Assembly (NCBI GenBank): GCA_942493245.1 | Contig: OW818685.1 | Span: forward strand, 2,852,001 to 2,916,000 | DNA length: 64,000 nt | Direction: 5' to 3' | From: DAOPYU01 sp942493245 | Lineage (GTDB): Bacteria > Sumerlaeota > Sumerlaeia > UBA8349 | Part shown: positions 57,601-64,000 of the stretch, piece by piece | How positions within the stretch are numbered: position 1 is the first letter of the stretch | How the letters are laid out: the number at the start of each line of letters is the position of its first letter | The notes under the pieces: model-generated | Seen by the model: the letters and a program-made list of their open reading frames with translations, nothing else | Told to the model about the DNA's origin: nothing | The model's database searches: none | Translations under genes and position numbers: made by a program

Positions 57601-59933
57601 TCGGCCATGTCCGCTTCCGTAACCCCGGATGTTTTCATCTCGAGTTCGAGAGTTTCCGATCCTTCCAGAAGCAGGAAACCGCGTTGCGAGGAGACGCGGG
57701 GGATCCGGATTTCCGGAGCCTGAAGCGCGTCCGTTGTGGGGGTTCCGGGCAGGGGCCACTCGACCGTGAGCGCATAGTCCCCGGTTATCTGCTGTTGCGT
57801 AGTGACCGTCCACAGGTCGCCTTCCGGGGTGGTCTCGCAGTTCTGCTCGCGCAGTTCGTCTCCGGAAATCCGCACAATCCGGCCCGTTCCTGCTGGCAGG
57901 AGGAACTGAAACGAATCTATGGGCGCAAAGCGGACGCGGAATTGAATCAGAGCGCGCACTTTGGCCTGATCCTCGCCAATCGAAAGCGCTTCGACCACGG
58001 TTGCCTGGACATCGGCTGGACGTCCGGTTACCAGCAGAGTCCCAGCCGGGTGGGCGCCCTGTACCCGGAAGATTTGCTGGGTGTAAGAGTTTACGGGGCC
58101 TTCCCCCGGTGTTCCAGTCTGGGGCACTTGAGACGCCATCTGTGCCGCGCGATTGTCATCATCTGCTCCAGGCGATCGCTGGGACGCATTTGCGTTCACC
58201 GGGTTTGACGGAGAGTTGGCGTTCCGGTTGTATTGCAAGTTGTTCGGCCCAGCATTCGGAATCGGGAAGCCCTGCTGTAACACTACCGGCAGGATGCTGA
58301 GATCTTTCAGATTTTCCGTCCGGACATCCAGGACCGGGGAACACAACAGATTGACCTCATAGCGGGACGGACGCCCCTCCGGGAATGCGAGGAGGGGAAA
58401 ATCCAACCGCGCCTCGGTCTCTGGCAATCCCCAAACGCCGGACCGATGAAGGCGCCATTCAATCCGGTTGGGGATGTGCGCGGGATCCCACGTCAGTTGC
58501 CAGTCGTTTCCATGCGTCTGAACGACATTCAGAGGGGTTTTTCCCTGTTGCCGGAACGCCTGAATCTCTTTCGAGACCCATCCGTCGGGCAACGTCAGGG
58601 AAAGATCGGTGCGGGTATGCCCCTGAAGGTAAATCGTGTAATGGGCCTCCGCCTCGTTGCGGTTGAGCGTGAGACGGGCCGTGACGACCGGCGGTTGAAT
58701 TTTCCGTTTGGAAACCACCTCGACACGTACAGGTGGCAACGCCCCAAAACAAAGGTAATCGGCATTCGGATTCTGGGCCGACGCCCGCAACAGGGTCGAG
58801 GAGCTCCGTTCTTCCCCTTCATCCAGAACAACCGCCTCTTCCGTCGAATCCAGCAGTTTGATCTCGGCATATTCGGAAAGCGCTGGAAAGCGCCAGGCGC
58901 TCAGGAGCGCCTTCTTCTTTGTGAGCCGCGCGGAAAACGTCGTCTCGACCGTCAGGGATTGCAGTTCCTCGCGGGGGCTCAAAAGGAGTTTGCCGTCGCG
59001 TACCTCGGCATTCACCGAGGGAGACGCACTGAAATTCAGGAGTTCGAGCCCCCCCGGAAGAGGCGACTCGATGGATGCATCCGGTTGAAAGCGGTCTTTC
59101 AGGACCAGGCGGTCACGAACCTCCAACCCGCCCGCGCGGACGGCAATACGGCGTTGAAGCGAAACCTGAAGACTCGAGGCCGTCTGGATAGCAACCCGGC
59201 GATCCAACAGAACCGAGACGGCCTTGTCCTGGGTCGGCAACAGAATCAGGCGCGATTGCGGTTTTCCCCCCGCAGGGCCTTGTTCGAGGAAATATGGCTC
59301 GGTCGCCCGAACCAGTTTTGTCTCCGCGCCCAGATCGAGTTCGATGCGACAGGGCGCGTAGAAACGGCCGAATTCGAGCGTCTGCCGGGCCGCTTGACGC
59401 GGCGCCTGCAACAGAGCCTGAACGGCAAGTTTTCCCTGGACAGGTCCCTTGCAGAAAAGATAGGTCTGCCCTTGAACCCGCGCCAGAACCACCGTCTGCG
59501 AGGCGGACGTCACTTGCGCCATCCAGGGTAGGACGCCGGTATCCACCGCAACGGCAGACCATCCCGCGTCCTGCGCTCGATACTCGATTTCACCGGCAAG
59601 CGTCAGAACAGACGCAGCCGTCAATGTTGCGCTTGTCTCGAACGTCCCCCGCAGACGGATTTGCGGAATGGTCAATCCGCCCCCGCCTTTCGGAACAGAA
59701 ACGGGTTGCGCCTGCGCCCGAGCGACCAGTTTCAAGATCTCCCCGAGGGGGAGAAAAGCGCCATCCTTCGAGTATCCCGGCGCATGAGGCAAATCTCCGC
59801 GGGGCACATAGAGAATCTCGACCGGGAAGCCCGAATCCGGAGAAGCCGGAGGAACCCATCCCTCGGGTGTCTGGGCCAGCAAACCCGTTATCGAGAAAAA
59901 CAGACAGAGGAGAATCAGGACTGCGCGTTTCAT
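51657..59933 (-). CDS. Giant exported membrane protein with embedded pseudopilin-like segment, apparent gene fusion
   Basis: This 2758-residue protein has a signal peptide (AVLILLCLFFSITGLLAQ), a first exported half with YVPRG (42-46) and FLPLGEILKL (60-69), and a membrane segment at about 985-1005. A second segment (WIIILIVLVVLSMIATPNFL, about 1070-1090) leads into a pseudopilin/GspG-like stretch, QTRAKISRVQSDLRSMVTAM and SYNIDNKGYP. A hydrophobic region (1457-1565) ends in a signal-peptide-like LFLALLLPVLGGESVVAQ, followed by a second VLVPYDPEKVP module (about 1597) and more beta-rich sequence. A coiled-coil, Gln-rich part and C-terminal membrane helices end it. Its layout suggests two genes joined. 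Function unknown; probably an envelope scaffold or adhesin. The start at 59933 gives the signal peptide. Confidence 0.8.
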   Translation of the reverse strand: MKRAVLILLCLFFSITGLLAQTPEGWVPPASPDSGFPVEILYVPRGDLPHAPGYSKDGAFLPLGEILKLVARAQAQPVSVPKGGGGLTIPQIRLRGTFETSATLTAASVLTLAGEIEYRAQDAGWSAVAVDTGVLPWMAQVTSASQTVVLARVQGQTYLFCKGPVQGKLAVQALLQAPRQAARQTLEFGRFYAPCRIELDLGAETKLVRATEPYFLEQGPAGGKPQSRLILLPTQDKAVSVLLDRRVAIQTASSLQVSLQRRIAVRAGGLEVRDRLVLKDRFQPDASIESPLPGGLELLNFSASPSVNAEVRDGKLLLSPREELQSLTVETTFSARLTKKKALLSAWRFPALSEYAEIKLLDSTEEAVVLDEGEERSSSTLLRASAQNPNADYLCFGALPPVRVEVVSKRKIQPPVVTARLTLNRNEAEAHYTIYLQGHTRTDLSLTLPDGWVSKEIQAFRQQGKTPLNVVQTHGNDWQLTWDPAHIPNRIEWRLHRSGVWGLPETEARLDFPLLAFPEGRPSRYEVNLLCSPVLDVRTENLKDLSILPVVLQQGFPIPNAGPNNLQYNRNANSPSNPVNANASQRSPGADDDNRAAQMASQVPQTGTPGEGPVNSYTQQIFRVQGAHPAGTLLVTGRPADVQATVVEALSIGEDQAKVRALIQFRVRFAPIDSFQFLLPAGTGRIVRISGDELREQNCETTPEGDLWTVTTQQQITGDYALTVEWPLPGTPTTDALQAPEIRIPRVSSQRGFLLLEGSETLELEMKTSGVTEADMAELPPLPWTSTHRILAVYRYVAPPFNLTVQSRKHPATPPLSALVVESNLTTALDHLGMRVTQAQYTVLPTSNPQFFEIQLPRGASIWSVLVDGAGVKPARREEKEGESVFLIPLPAARADAKSCQVDLIYREEAQPLKGSSHLNLAGPVLPVPINKSSWKLYLPKGFEYLAFDAGIGKFETETLPMARFLREADYPKKILFPQYEFSDILPHLPIAVTLCLLLWVGYLFIRNNQKKKKSRLKSELEPLTATEEKPGDSVPLEQFEGATAGSDSAAVSEEAVVRPPAQNHGCLSRILPWIIILIVLVVLSMIATPNFLESQTRAKISRVQSDLRSMVTAMESYNIDNKGYPEKIETLWQGPVSYLNAGPTDSFAPGGGFSSGRGYGENARLRYLSGAEAYRSALSAGLVSPGQKVSTQNFYLLYSVGPDEVDDHGSILYDATNGTTSRGDVVKVGGDTYFSDRAAVEDRKSVVKSAAKPVAGPAAKSVDQRRIAESVRKPSAMGGGAVYDSTNGTSSAGNIDRLVGDKSQLSDGIANQPALPPAAPVPAAASTPQSAAGSATQPAMADTDQNAGIQGTSAQMNYSMIAPPTDKPVQEQEAEMARNLARGDLMRGRESKNLYQRQLDTLSDDEEASEKLPGKPAADIRRQSGLLSLAINLPAGGAPRIFSLPGTMDSVQVRLMEEKSFLAVRFLVWAVTCLALCALWVFKRRAYVPTFLFLFLFALIVPILCNTAWVVFYNTAFKGVLSSLIAPLLSRLLRSWNSIRSLKAPTVSILFLALLLPVLGGESVVAQEPPQEAKASLSSTVGPGAIPVADPAVRVLVPYDPEKVPNLAALRGQPDHDLLAFIGKSAFARLWLTAETAGTSQPLPTETPILASLEIATALDPEQSLVRGTFHLLAANRSGAPATRKLRMPTLLLGQWQASSPGAVLETSPAGLILNLAPHWCGTVTAEFTLPCQILGGGGSMELLLPEALGVWQFTLPYPTAQVDLRGVPGETNGVWTQEHQAGKTILKTVLKEGLRSLRWKSSTAVATESTSGTSATTAYNAEIRTTWIWNHLAGADWNATLDLTPLEPGGLLPERVLFTLPRGLHLYDAQGEALRKVAVEPGDSQSSPSQQLTLALVPVPTARIQLTGVVFNDPSNSDWFIAPLQPIGRAKATSYLTLEFDPSIALLASQVTGLERQSSPNAPNTRVVQNYHATGSNGQARLTLAPTRTEYKASVAHFAVPLDGFLRQAAQITLTPVKNSIRRCWLEVPARTRVSALDGERPFDWFQYGDRVLVTFDPPLESATTLKLFATSEITSSAQIELGIFAPADAVETRQTVVVSVPNDLELLETALNGATPRPVQESETLLARKLIPVPELSLGSLRGYERTEPQPLQLGLRPIQASVLNQVHNVVTFSEGLQKTDCCVVSNPRKGQVRKIELFLLLPKPDAGLVSRLQTSGPIRQLTTHPVSERLLRIEAELDRPYAEPFQIGLSVDQPVSPDEYGNAAALIFVPAVADGSRTFLVLRRDFEGDLSLQAGERAQTLDISKIVWPVPLRGAQPSDKSYELLGEMRTPPLLRIEHYARTEALRAVVELVRQRTLVRKDGLERHELRIVLQNHSEQFLSIALPYPPEQVEIYQTLVAGRAVKTTVQPEKDRTVLLVPLIRTGLLDPELVVRVAYTAQTGIPVEKSGKRQQRVPEILGGIPVAQSVLELMLPPRFDYENFKGSLKPVDLVDIETEDLLRQTRRVEKLSEMLLQKQDEQTKMKALPKLLSLQQSLSSRSTNQKRTNEAYNVQVNAQNGGLNKFGKDVAVLQQESLAKERQEAMSETEKSVEQLGRNVQILNEAMMPQIAANQLAMQQQPQQSQPQAQPQPSLPTTASEEPPETPPVTFPSIGDTVFAFRTLQGTGNVTFKFTDQESARTRWDGLFVLGATLLVFILSLCASSILANTHRLILALIVLSLLAIVFRFGLDLAIPLLGVLIFVERFQRKRASGSRP

Positions 59934-59997
59934 GATGTCACTCGTCCCATCGAATCGGATGTGGAGCGGCCTGAAGCGGCACGCTGGAGAAAAGGGG

Positions 59998-62900
59998 TTA
60001 CGCACCCTTCTCCTCCGGCTCTTGCGCGGTCTGCCGTCTGGCGGCAAGACGGCTCTTCTCCTTTACGATTTCCCGATACAGATATCCCGCCAGCACCATC
60101 AACGTCAACAGACAGGACGCGGCCAATCCAGTGGCAAACAGCCGTCCCGTCAAGTCGCTTGTCAGACTGGCGGCCAGGAAGAAGACGATCGTGACGCCGA
60201 CCGGTATCCATCCGTTTTTCGTACGGAACCAGGCCACTCCCAGCAACGCCAGCACCGCCAGGGCCAGAATGCCCTGCAGCACGACGAGCGGCTTGTGCTT
60301 CCAGTACTTCACGACAATATCGCCCACCCCATTGACACGGGCGAAGACGAATTGCTTGCCGTCTTTGACCAGCGGGATCACCAGCGTATCGGCGCCCATG
60401 CGTTTCGCTTTCTCATCCGGATTCTCATCCGTGTTGTACCGGGTATCCACCTGTTGGACAGGGGGCTTGACGGCCTGCTGCGCAATTCCTCCGGCAATCC
60501 GGACCGGCGTGTCGTTGAGGAAGTATTCCAGCGCCTCGACCATCCACGGTTCCCGGGCGCCGGTTTCCAGGCGCATCGCCCCCTTGAAGCCGACGTAGGC
60601 GAAGTCCTTCTTGGGCAGGTAGAGCACCCAGGTGGATTGCAGGACCGGCATTCCCTGGGGTTCGGGCGGTGTAAAGTGGACTTTCCCGAGCAAACCGAGG
60701 GGGCCGCCGGGCAGGTTTTCGCGCAGATCCAGCTGGATTCGGAATGTTTCCCCCTGGGTCTGGGATTTGCTCAACTCGATGAGCCGCATGTTGTCGGATT
60801 GCCGGATGGTGGGACGAACCGACGTACCGCGGATAAACGCGCCGAGGATCTCCTGCCCCTCCGGCAGTTTGAGCACCAGATACGGCTCGCGGTTGTTCTG
60901 CACTTCAAAATAGACTCGGTGCATCAGTTGGCCCTGATCGTTCAGGACGCTTTCAATGTGCATGCGCTGAATCAAGGCGCCCAGCACGCCCTCCAATTCA
61001 TGGCGAACAAACTCGAGTTCCAGGTTCTGTTTCTCCGGATCGTAGTATTGAAAGCCGAGGAAGGCGTTCGAGAGCGCGGCGGGTAACTCCTTGATGTCGC
61101 GCTGTTCCAACCCGTCGGACTGCGCCACGCGTACTTCGAGATTCTCCCCACGCGACACGGCGACATAGCCGGTTTCCCGGGCAACCCGCGCCGCCCGCAC
61201 CACTGGAACGGGGATCTTCTGCGTTTTTCCGGACTCAGCGCCACTGAGCGGGACGTCAAACGAGACATTCAACTTGTAGGTTCCGATGACTTTGCGCTGG
61301 AGCCGGATGGTCCAGGTGGTCAACGCATCGTCGCCCGTCGCGGCTTGCGAACGATTCTTTTCCTTGATGTCCGCTCCCTCGATCCGCACATCCTGTCCCG
61401 CCGATGCGGGAAGCCGCAGGAGGAATTCGTCGGTGGGTGAAAAATCCACCTGATAGTCGAGGGTGGTATCGGCTTTCAAGAGCGAGGGGGTGATCGTGAC
61501 GAGCCGCGAGGTCTGGCAGGTCAGACGAGTGCGCTGGCGTTCGATGGCGGTCTCACCCGAGAAATCCCGCGCAAAATAGCGGTACCCCAGTGTTCCCTGA
61601 AGCCCTTCCGAGAGGGTGGACGCATAGCGTTTCTGCAGGTTGCGGACATCCACGGCTTCCAGGTTGGCAACCCGCTTTTCCGTCACCTTCAACGCTTCGG
61701 GCGCCGCCAGAATGACATAACCGGAATCCTCCTCCGCCCCTTCTACGCTCACCGGTTCGAGGCGCATCGGTTCGTCTTCCCGCGTGCGGGCCCGCTGGAG
61801 ATTCAAGGTGATGGTGCAGGAAGACGCCTGCTCTCCCCGGAACATGATTTCCACTCTCTCGCCCTGATTGCGGAATCCGGACACAATCTGAGAAGGCCCG
61901 GCGTCACGCAGTTCGTAGTCCTTGGGGATTTTCAAGGTGATGCTGTAGATCTCGCGCCCGCTGATGGCCAGTTGGTGCTGTGTCTTCAGGCGGATAAAAC
62001 CATCCGTCACCTCGTAGAGCAGGGTACTGTCGCTGCGCACATGAGCGGGGGTCGCTTTCCGGGACAGCACCAGTTTCCAACCGGGCTGCGAAAAACGGAA
62101 GGCCTTCGCGCCAGGCGATTTTTCTTCCTGGACGGATACGACTTCAAGCCCCTCGGCTTGCTCGGTCCAGATAGCCAACGCCGGATCGGGCAGAACCAAC
62201 AGGCGTCCCGATTCGCGAGCGGCGTCCGGGAAACGAAACTCGGGAACCACCAGACAACTCGTGGCCGTGGTCGGTTCGCTGGCAGATGTTTCCTCGGTCT
62301 GGGCGTCCAAGACGAGCGCAAACGGTTCCATCAGGGGCCGCATGAGCTGCACACGGCACAAACGGGCGCCGCCCGTCATGGCCCAGTCCTTGACAAAAGG
62401 TCCGGAGACACTCAACAGCCGCGTACCGGACGGTACGGAGAACGTCACCGCGTCCGTCTGACCGGAAACAACTTGTACGTTTACGGAGGTGCGGACACTG
62501 GCTTGTCGGGCGGTCACCGTCAGACGCATCTCCTCCTCGATGGCGAGGCGCGTCTTGACCTGATCCTGCGTGGGCCGGGCAGTCTGTCGGAAAAGAAGCA
62601 GGAGTCGCCCTCGCGAACCGCACGCGGCGCGAATTTCGGTTCCCCCACCCGGCGCGTTTGTCATCGGTTCGAGGGTAGCCGGCAGAGTTTCCGCATCCGG
62701 CTGCAGAACAACCGACTGGTTCTGAAGACGCAGCAGGAGTGAGGACGCGGCAGCGGGCGGAACCCGGAACTCCAGCCGACTCAGGACATCCTGCGTACGA
62801 ACCGGCACAATCAACTGGAGGCGCACAACCCGTCGCCCCTCGCCTTCGACCTGTAGCGCCAGACCGGTCCCCTCGCCGCCCAATGGGGCCAGCGAGGCCT

Positions 62901-63333
62901 TCGGACCTTCCACCGTTGCGGTCTCGACCGACGCGCCCTCGATTGGGAGGGATATCTGGAGGCGGTCTGCGGGCCGGGCCAGCACATCCACCGTGAATTC
63001 GGCGGCAAACCGGGCGGCGGAATCCTGAACAGTGCCCTCGAATTTCGACTGGGCAATCGCGGCACGGGGCTGCGTGGTGGAAGTCGGGGAAGCCGCAGCC
63101 ATCGCCTTCTTCAGTTGCAGGAATTCGGCATAGGGAAGCAAGACGGACTGCCCCCCCGTCAGTTCCGGCCCTTGCGCCTTGTCGTAGGGCACAAAAACTA
63201 CCGTGGAAGTTTCCGGCGGCCGGGCGGCGGACTTGTCCGGCGAGGGCGGCACCGGACGCGCCTCCTGGGCGAATGTGGCAGACCCCATTCCAGACAACAG
63301 AAGTAACACGCACAGAATCGGGCGAATCATCAT
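59998..63333 (-). CDS. Large exported beta-rich membrane protein, related to the giant protein
   Basis: This 1111-residue protein has a signal peptide (PILCVLLLLSGMGSATFAQ), then VVFVPYDKAQGPELTGG and VLLPYAEFLQLKKAM (46-76), matching the module starts in the 2758-residue neighbour. Long beta-rich stretches follow, and the last 120 residues hold three membrane segments (PLVVLQGILALAVLALLGVAWF, WIPVGVTIVFFLAASLT and LAASCLLTLMVLAGYLY) with a charged tail. No enzyme motif is seen. GAGGGGG lies five bases before the first ATG of MMIRP. It ends 64 bases before the giant gene, so the two are surely co-transcribed and probably work together in the periplasm. Confidence 0.8.
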   Translation of the reverse strand: MMIRPILCVLLLLSGMGSATFAQEARPVPPSPDKSAARPPETSTVVFVPYDKAQGPELTGGQSVLLPYAEFLQLKKAMAAASPTSTTQPRAAIAQSKFEGTVQDSAARFAAEFTVDVLARPADRLQISLPIEGASVETATVEGPKASLAPLGGEGTGLALQVEGEGRRVVRLQLIVPVRTQDVLSRLEFRVPPAAASSLLLRLQNQSVVLQPDAETLPATLEPMTNAPGGGTEIRAACGSRGRLLLLFRQTARPTQDQVKTRLAIEEEMRLTVTARQASVRTSVNVQVVSGQTDAVTFSVPSGTRLLSVSGPFVKDWAMTGGARLCRVQLMRPLMEPFALVLDAQTEETSASEPTTATSCLVVPEFRFPDAARESGRLLVLPDPALAIWTEQAEGLEVVSVQEEKSPGAKAFRFSQPGWKLVLSRKATPAHVRSDSTLLYEVTDGFIRLKTQHQLAISGREIYSITLKIPKDYELRDAGPSQIVSGFRNQGERVEIMFRGEQASSCTITLNLQRARTREDEPMRLEPVSVEGAEEDSGYVILAAPEALKVTEKRVANLEAVDVRNLQKRYASTLSEGLQGTLGYRYFARDFSGETAIERQRTRLTCQTSRLVTITPSLLKADTTLDYQVDFSPTDEFLLRLPASAGQDVRIEGADIKEKNRSQAATGDDALTTWTIRLQRKVIGTYKLNVSFDVPLSGAESGKTQKIPVPVVRAARVARETGYVAVSRGENLEVRVAQSDGLEQRDIKELPAALSNAFLGFQYYDPEKQNLELEFVRHELEGVLGALIQRMHIESVLNDQGQLMHRVYFEVQNNREPYLVLKLPEGQEILGAFIRGTSVRPTIRQSDNMRLIELSKSQTQGETFRIQLDLRENLPGGPLGLLGKVHFTPPEPQGMPVLQSTWVLYLPKKDFAYVGFKGAMRLETGAREPWMVEALEYFLNDTPVRIAGGIAQQAVKPPVQQVDTRYNTDENPDEKAKRMGADTLVIPLVKDGKQFVFARVNGVGDIVVKYWKHKPLVVLQGILALAVLALLGVAWFRTKNGWIPVGVTIVFFLAASLTSDLTGRLFATGLAASCLLTLMVLAGYLYREIVKEKSRLAARRQTAQEPEEKGA

Positions 63334-63436
63334 GGGAACCCCCTCTTGCACACTTCAGGATTGAATGTGAAAATTACACAGAAACGAATCATGAGACACA
63401 ACACGTGTCCCTTTTATTCCTCGTGGGTTCAGGATG

Positions 63437-64000
63437 TCAATCGTAATCGTTCTTTCTCGGCTTGTCCGATTCACCCAGATAGTTTTGAGGGGATATTCGC
63501 TCCAGGGTCATCTCCCACCGAACCGCCTTCGCCAGATCGGGAGGAGTGGGGAAAGGAAGGTCCAGATCGGCCCAACTCAAAGATTGGCGGGAGATAATGA
63601 ATCCCCCGTTCGCGAATGTTTTCTGTGTTTCGGCCACCGTCTTGTCCTGATCATCCAGTAGTTTAAGGGTCAGTGTACAAGTCGTTGCCGGCCAGTTTTC
63701 ATACGCGACATGCGCCTGAGCAGTGGCAGGACCGAGCAATCTTTTCTGGATGGTAAATCGCAGGATGGAGATTCTGGGCGCATCCAGCGTCAGGTCAGCT
63801 GGAATCTCGCGGTTGAGTTGGAACGGGTTCGATTTCCGGGCCCAGATCGAACTGATCGTCAAGCGATACCGGGTGGGTTGGGGTTGTCCCGGTGATTTTT
63901 GAAACGCCAGCGAAATCTTTTCCCGTCCCACACGAGGCACGCCCAGCACAATGCCGGAGTTTGCGAGAGACTGGATGCTGCGGTCTATCGTCCCCCCCTG
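63437..64000 (-). CDS. Hypothetical protein, 5' end outside the window
   Basis: The frame is open from the stop at 63437 to the window edge (at least 188 residues; reading inward QGGTIDRSIQSLANSGIVLG), so the start is missing. It contains beta-rich sequence such as TRYRLTISSIWARKSNPFQL, SILRFTIQKRLLGPATAQAHV, WPATTCTLTLKLLDDQDKTVAETQKTF and SLSWADLDLPFPTP. I recognise no family. It lies about 100 bases upstream of the 1111-residue gene in the same direction and is probably the previous gene of this operon. Confidence 0.7.
   Translation of the reverse strand, partial: QGGTIDRSIQSLANSGIVLGVPRVGREKISLAFQKSPGQPQPTRYRLTISSIWARKSNPFQLNREIPADLTLDAPRISILRFTIQKRLLGPATAQAHVAYENWPATTCTLTLKLLDDQDKTVAETQKTFANGGFIISRQSLSWADLDLPFPTPPDLAKAVRWEMTLERISPQNYLGESDKPRKNDYD

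Overview
The window reads as a chromosomal segment of an uncultured, Gram-negative-type bacterium with a GC-rich genome. It carries an O-antigen/CDP-sugar cluster, lipoproteins, a Tat-exported protein, two outer-membrane secretin-like proteins and very large exported proteins. One of these contains a pseudopilin-like segment of the kind common in candidate phyla such as Sumerlaeota, Hydrogenedentota, Lentisphaerota and relatives. That placement is inference; no rRNA or universal marker lies in the window. I saw no tRNA, rRNA, CRISPR array or phage genes.

Layout. (1) 160-2434: an IS3-family element with matching ends and a 3-bp target duplication, with a complete IS5-family element inserted in its left end. 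(2) 2525-15382: polysaccharide region. A glycosyltransferase is followed by a leftward operon that makes and decorates a CDP-sugar: rfbF, rfbG, an RfbC-like epimerase, a C-methyltransferase, a DegT aminotransferase, an ATP-grasp ligase, a phosphatase-dehydratase fusion, a SAM methyltransferase, then a CmcI-family protein. Six successive junctions are 4-base ATGA overlaps. L-serine dehydratase and an SpsF-like cytidylyltransferase lie upstream. (3) 15700-31083: mixed metabolic and envelope genes: Tat-exported sugar isomerase-like protein, argH, a membrane TPR protein, two EEP-family proteins, a propeller/amidohydrolase/SGNH triple fusion, two glycosyltransferases, lipB and a cysteine hydrolase.

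(4) 31626-45095: a rightward aromatic/branched amino-acid catabolic operon: iorA, two YcxB-like membrane proteins, iorB, phenylacetate-CoA ligase, an ACT protein, two tandem substrate-binding lipoproteins, livH, livM, a membrane PH-like protein, livG, livF and a degenerate second PaaK homologue. It would import amino acids, oxidise arylpyruvates to aryl-acyl-CoA with ferredoxin, and exchange acid and CoA thioester. (5) 45353-64000: a probable envelope system: a lipoprotein, two paralogous secretin-like proteins, flotillin-like FloA and, on the other strand, a partial gene, a 1111-residue exported protein and a 2758-residue exported protein that looks like a fusion of two related genes with an internal signal-peptide-like segment and an embedded pseudopilin-like domain. 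No usual type II secretion or pilus partner genes accompany them. This is my best candidate for an undescribed system.

Between genes there are many palindromic elements, including at least two short dispersed families present at more than one site.
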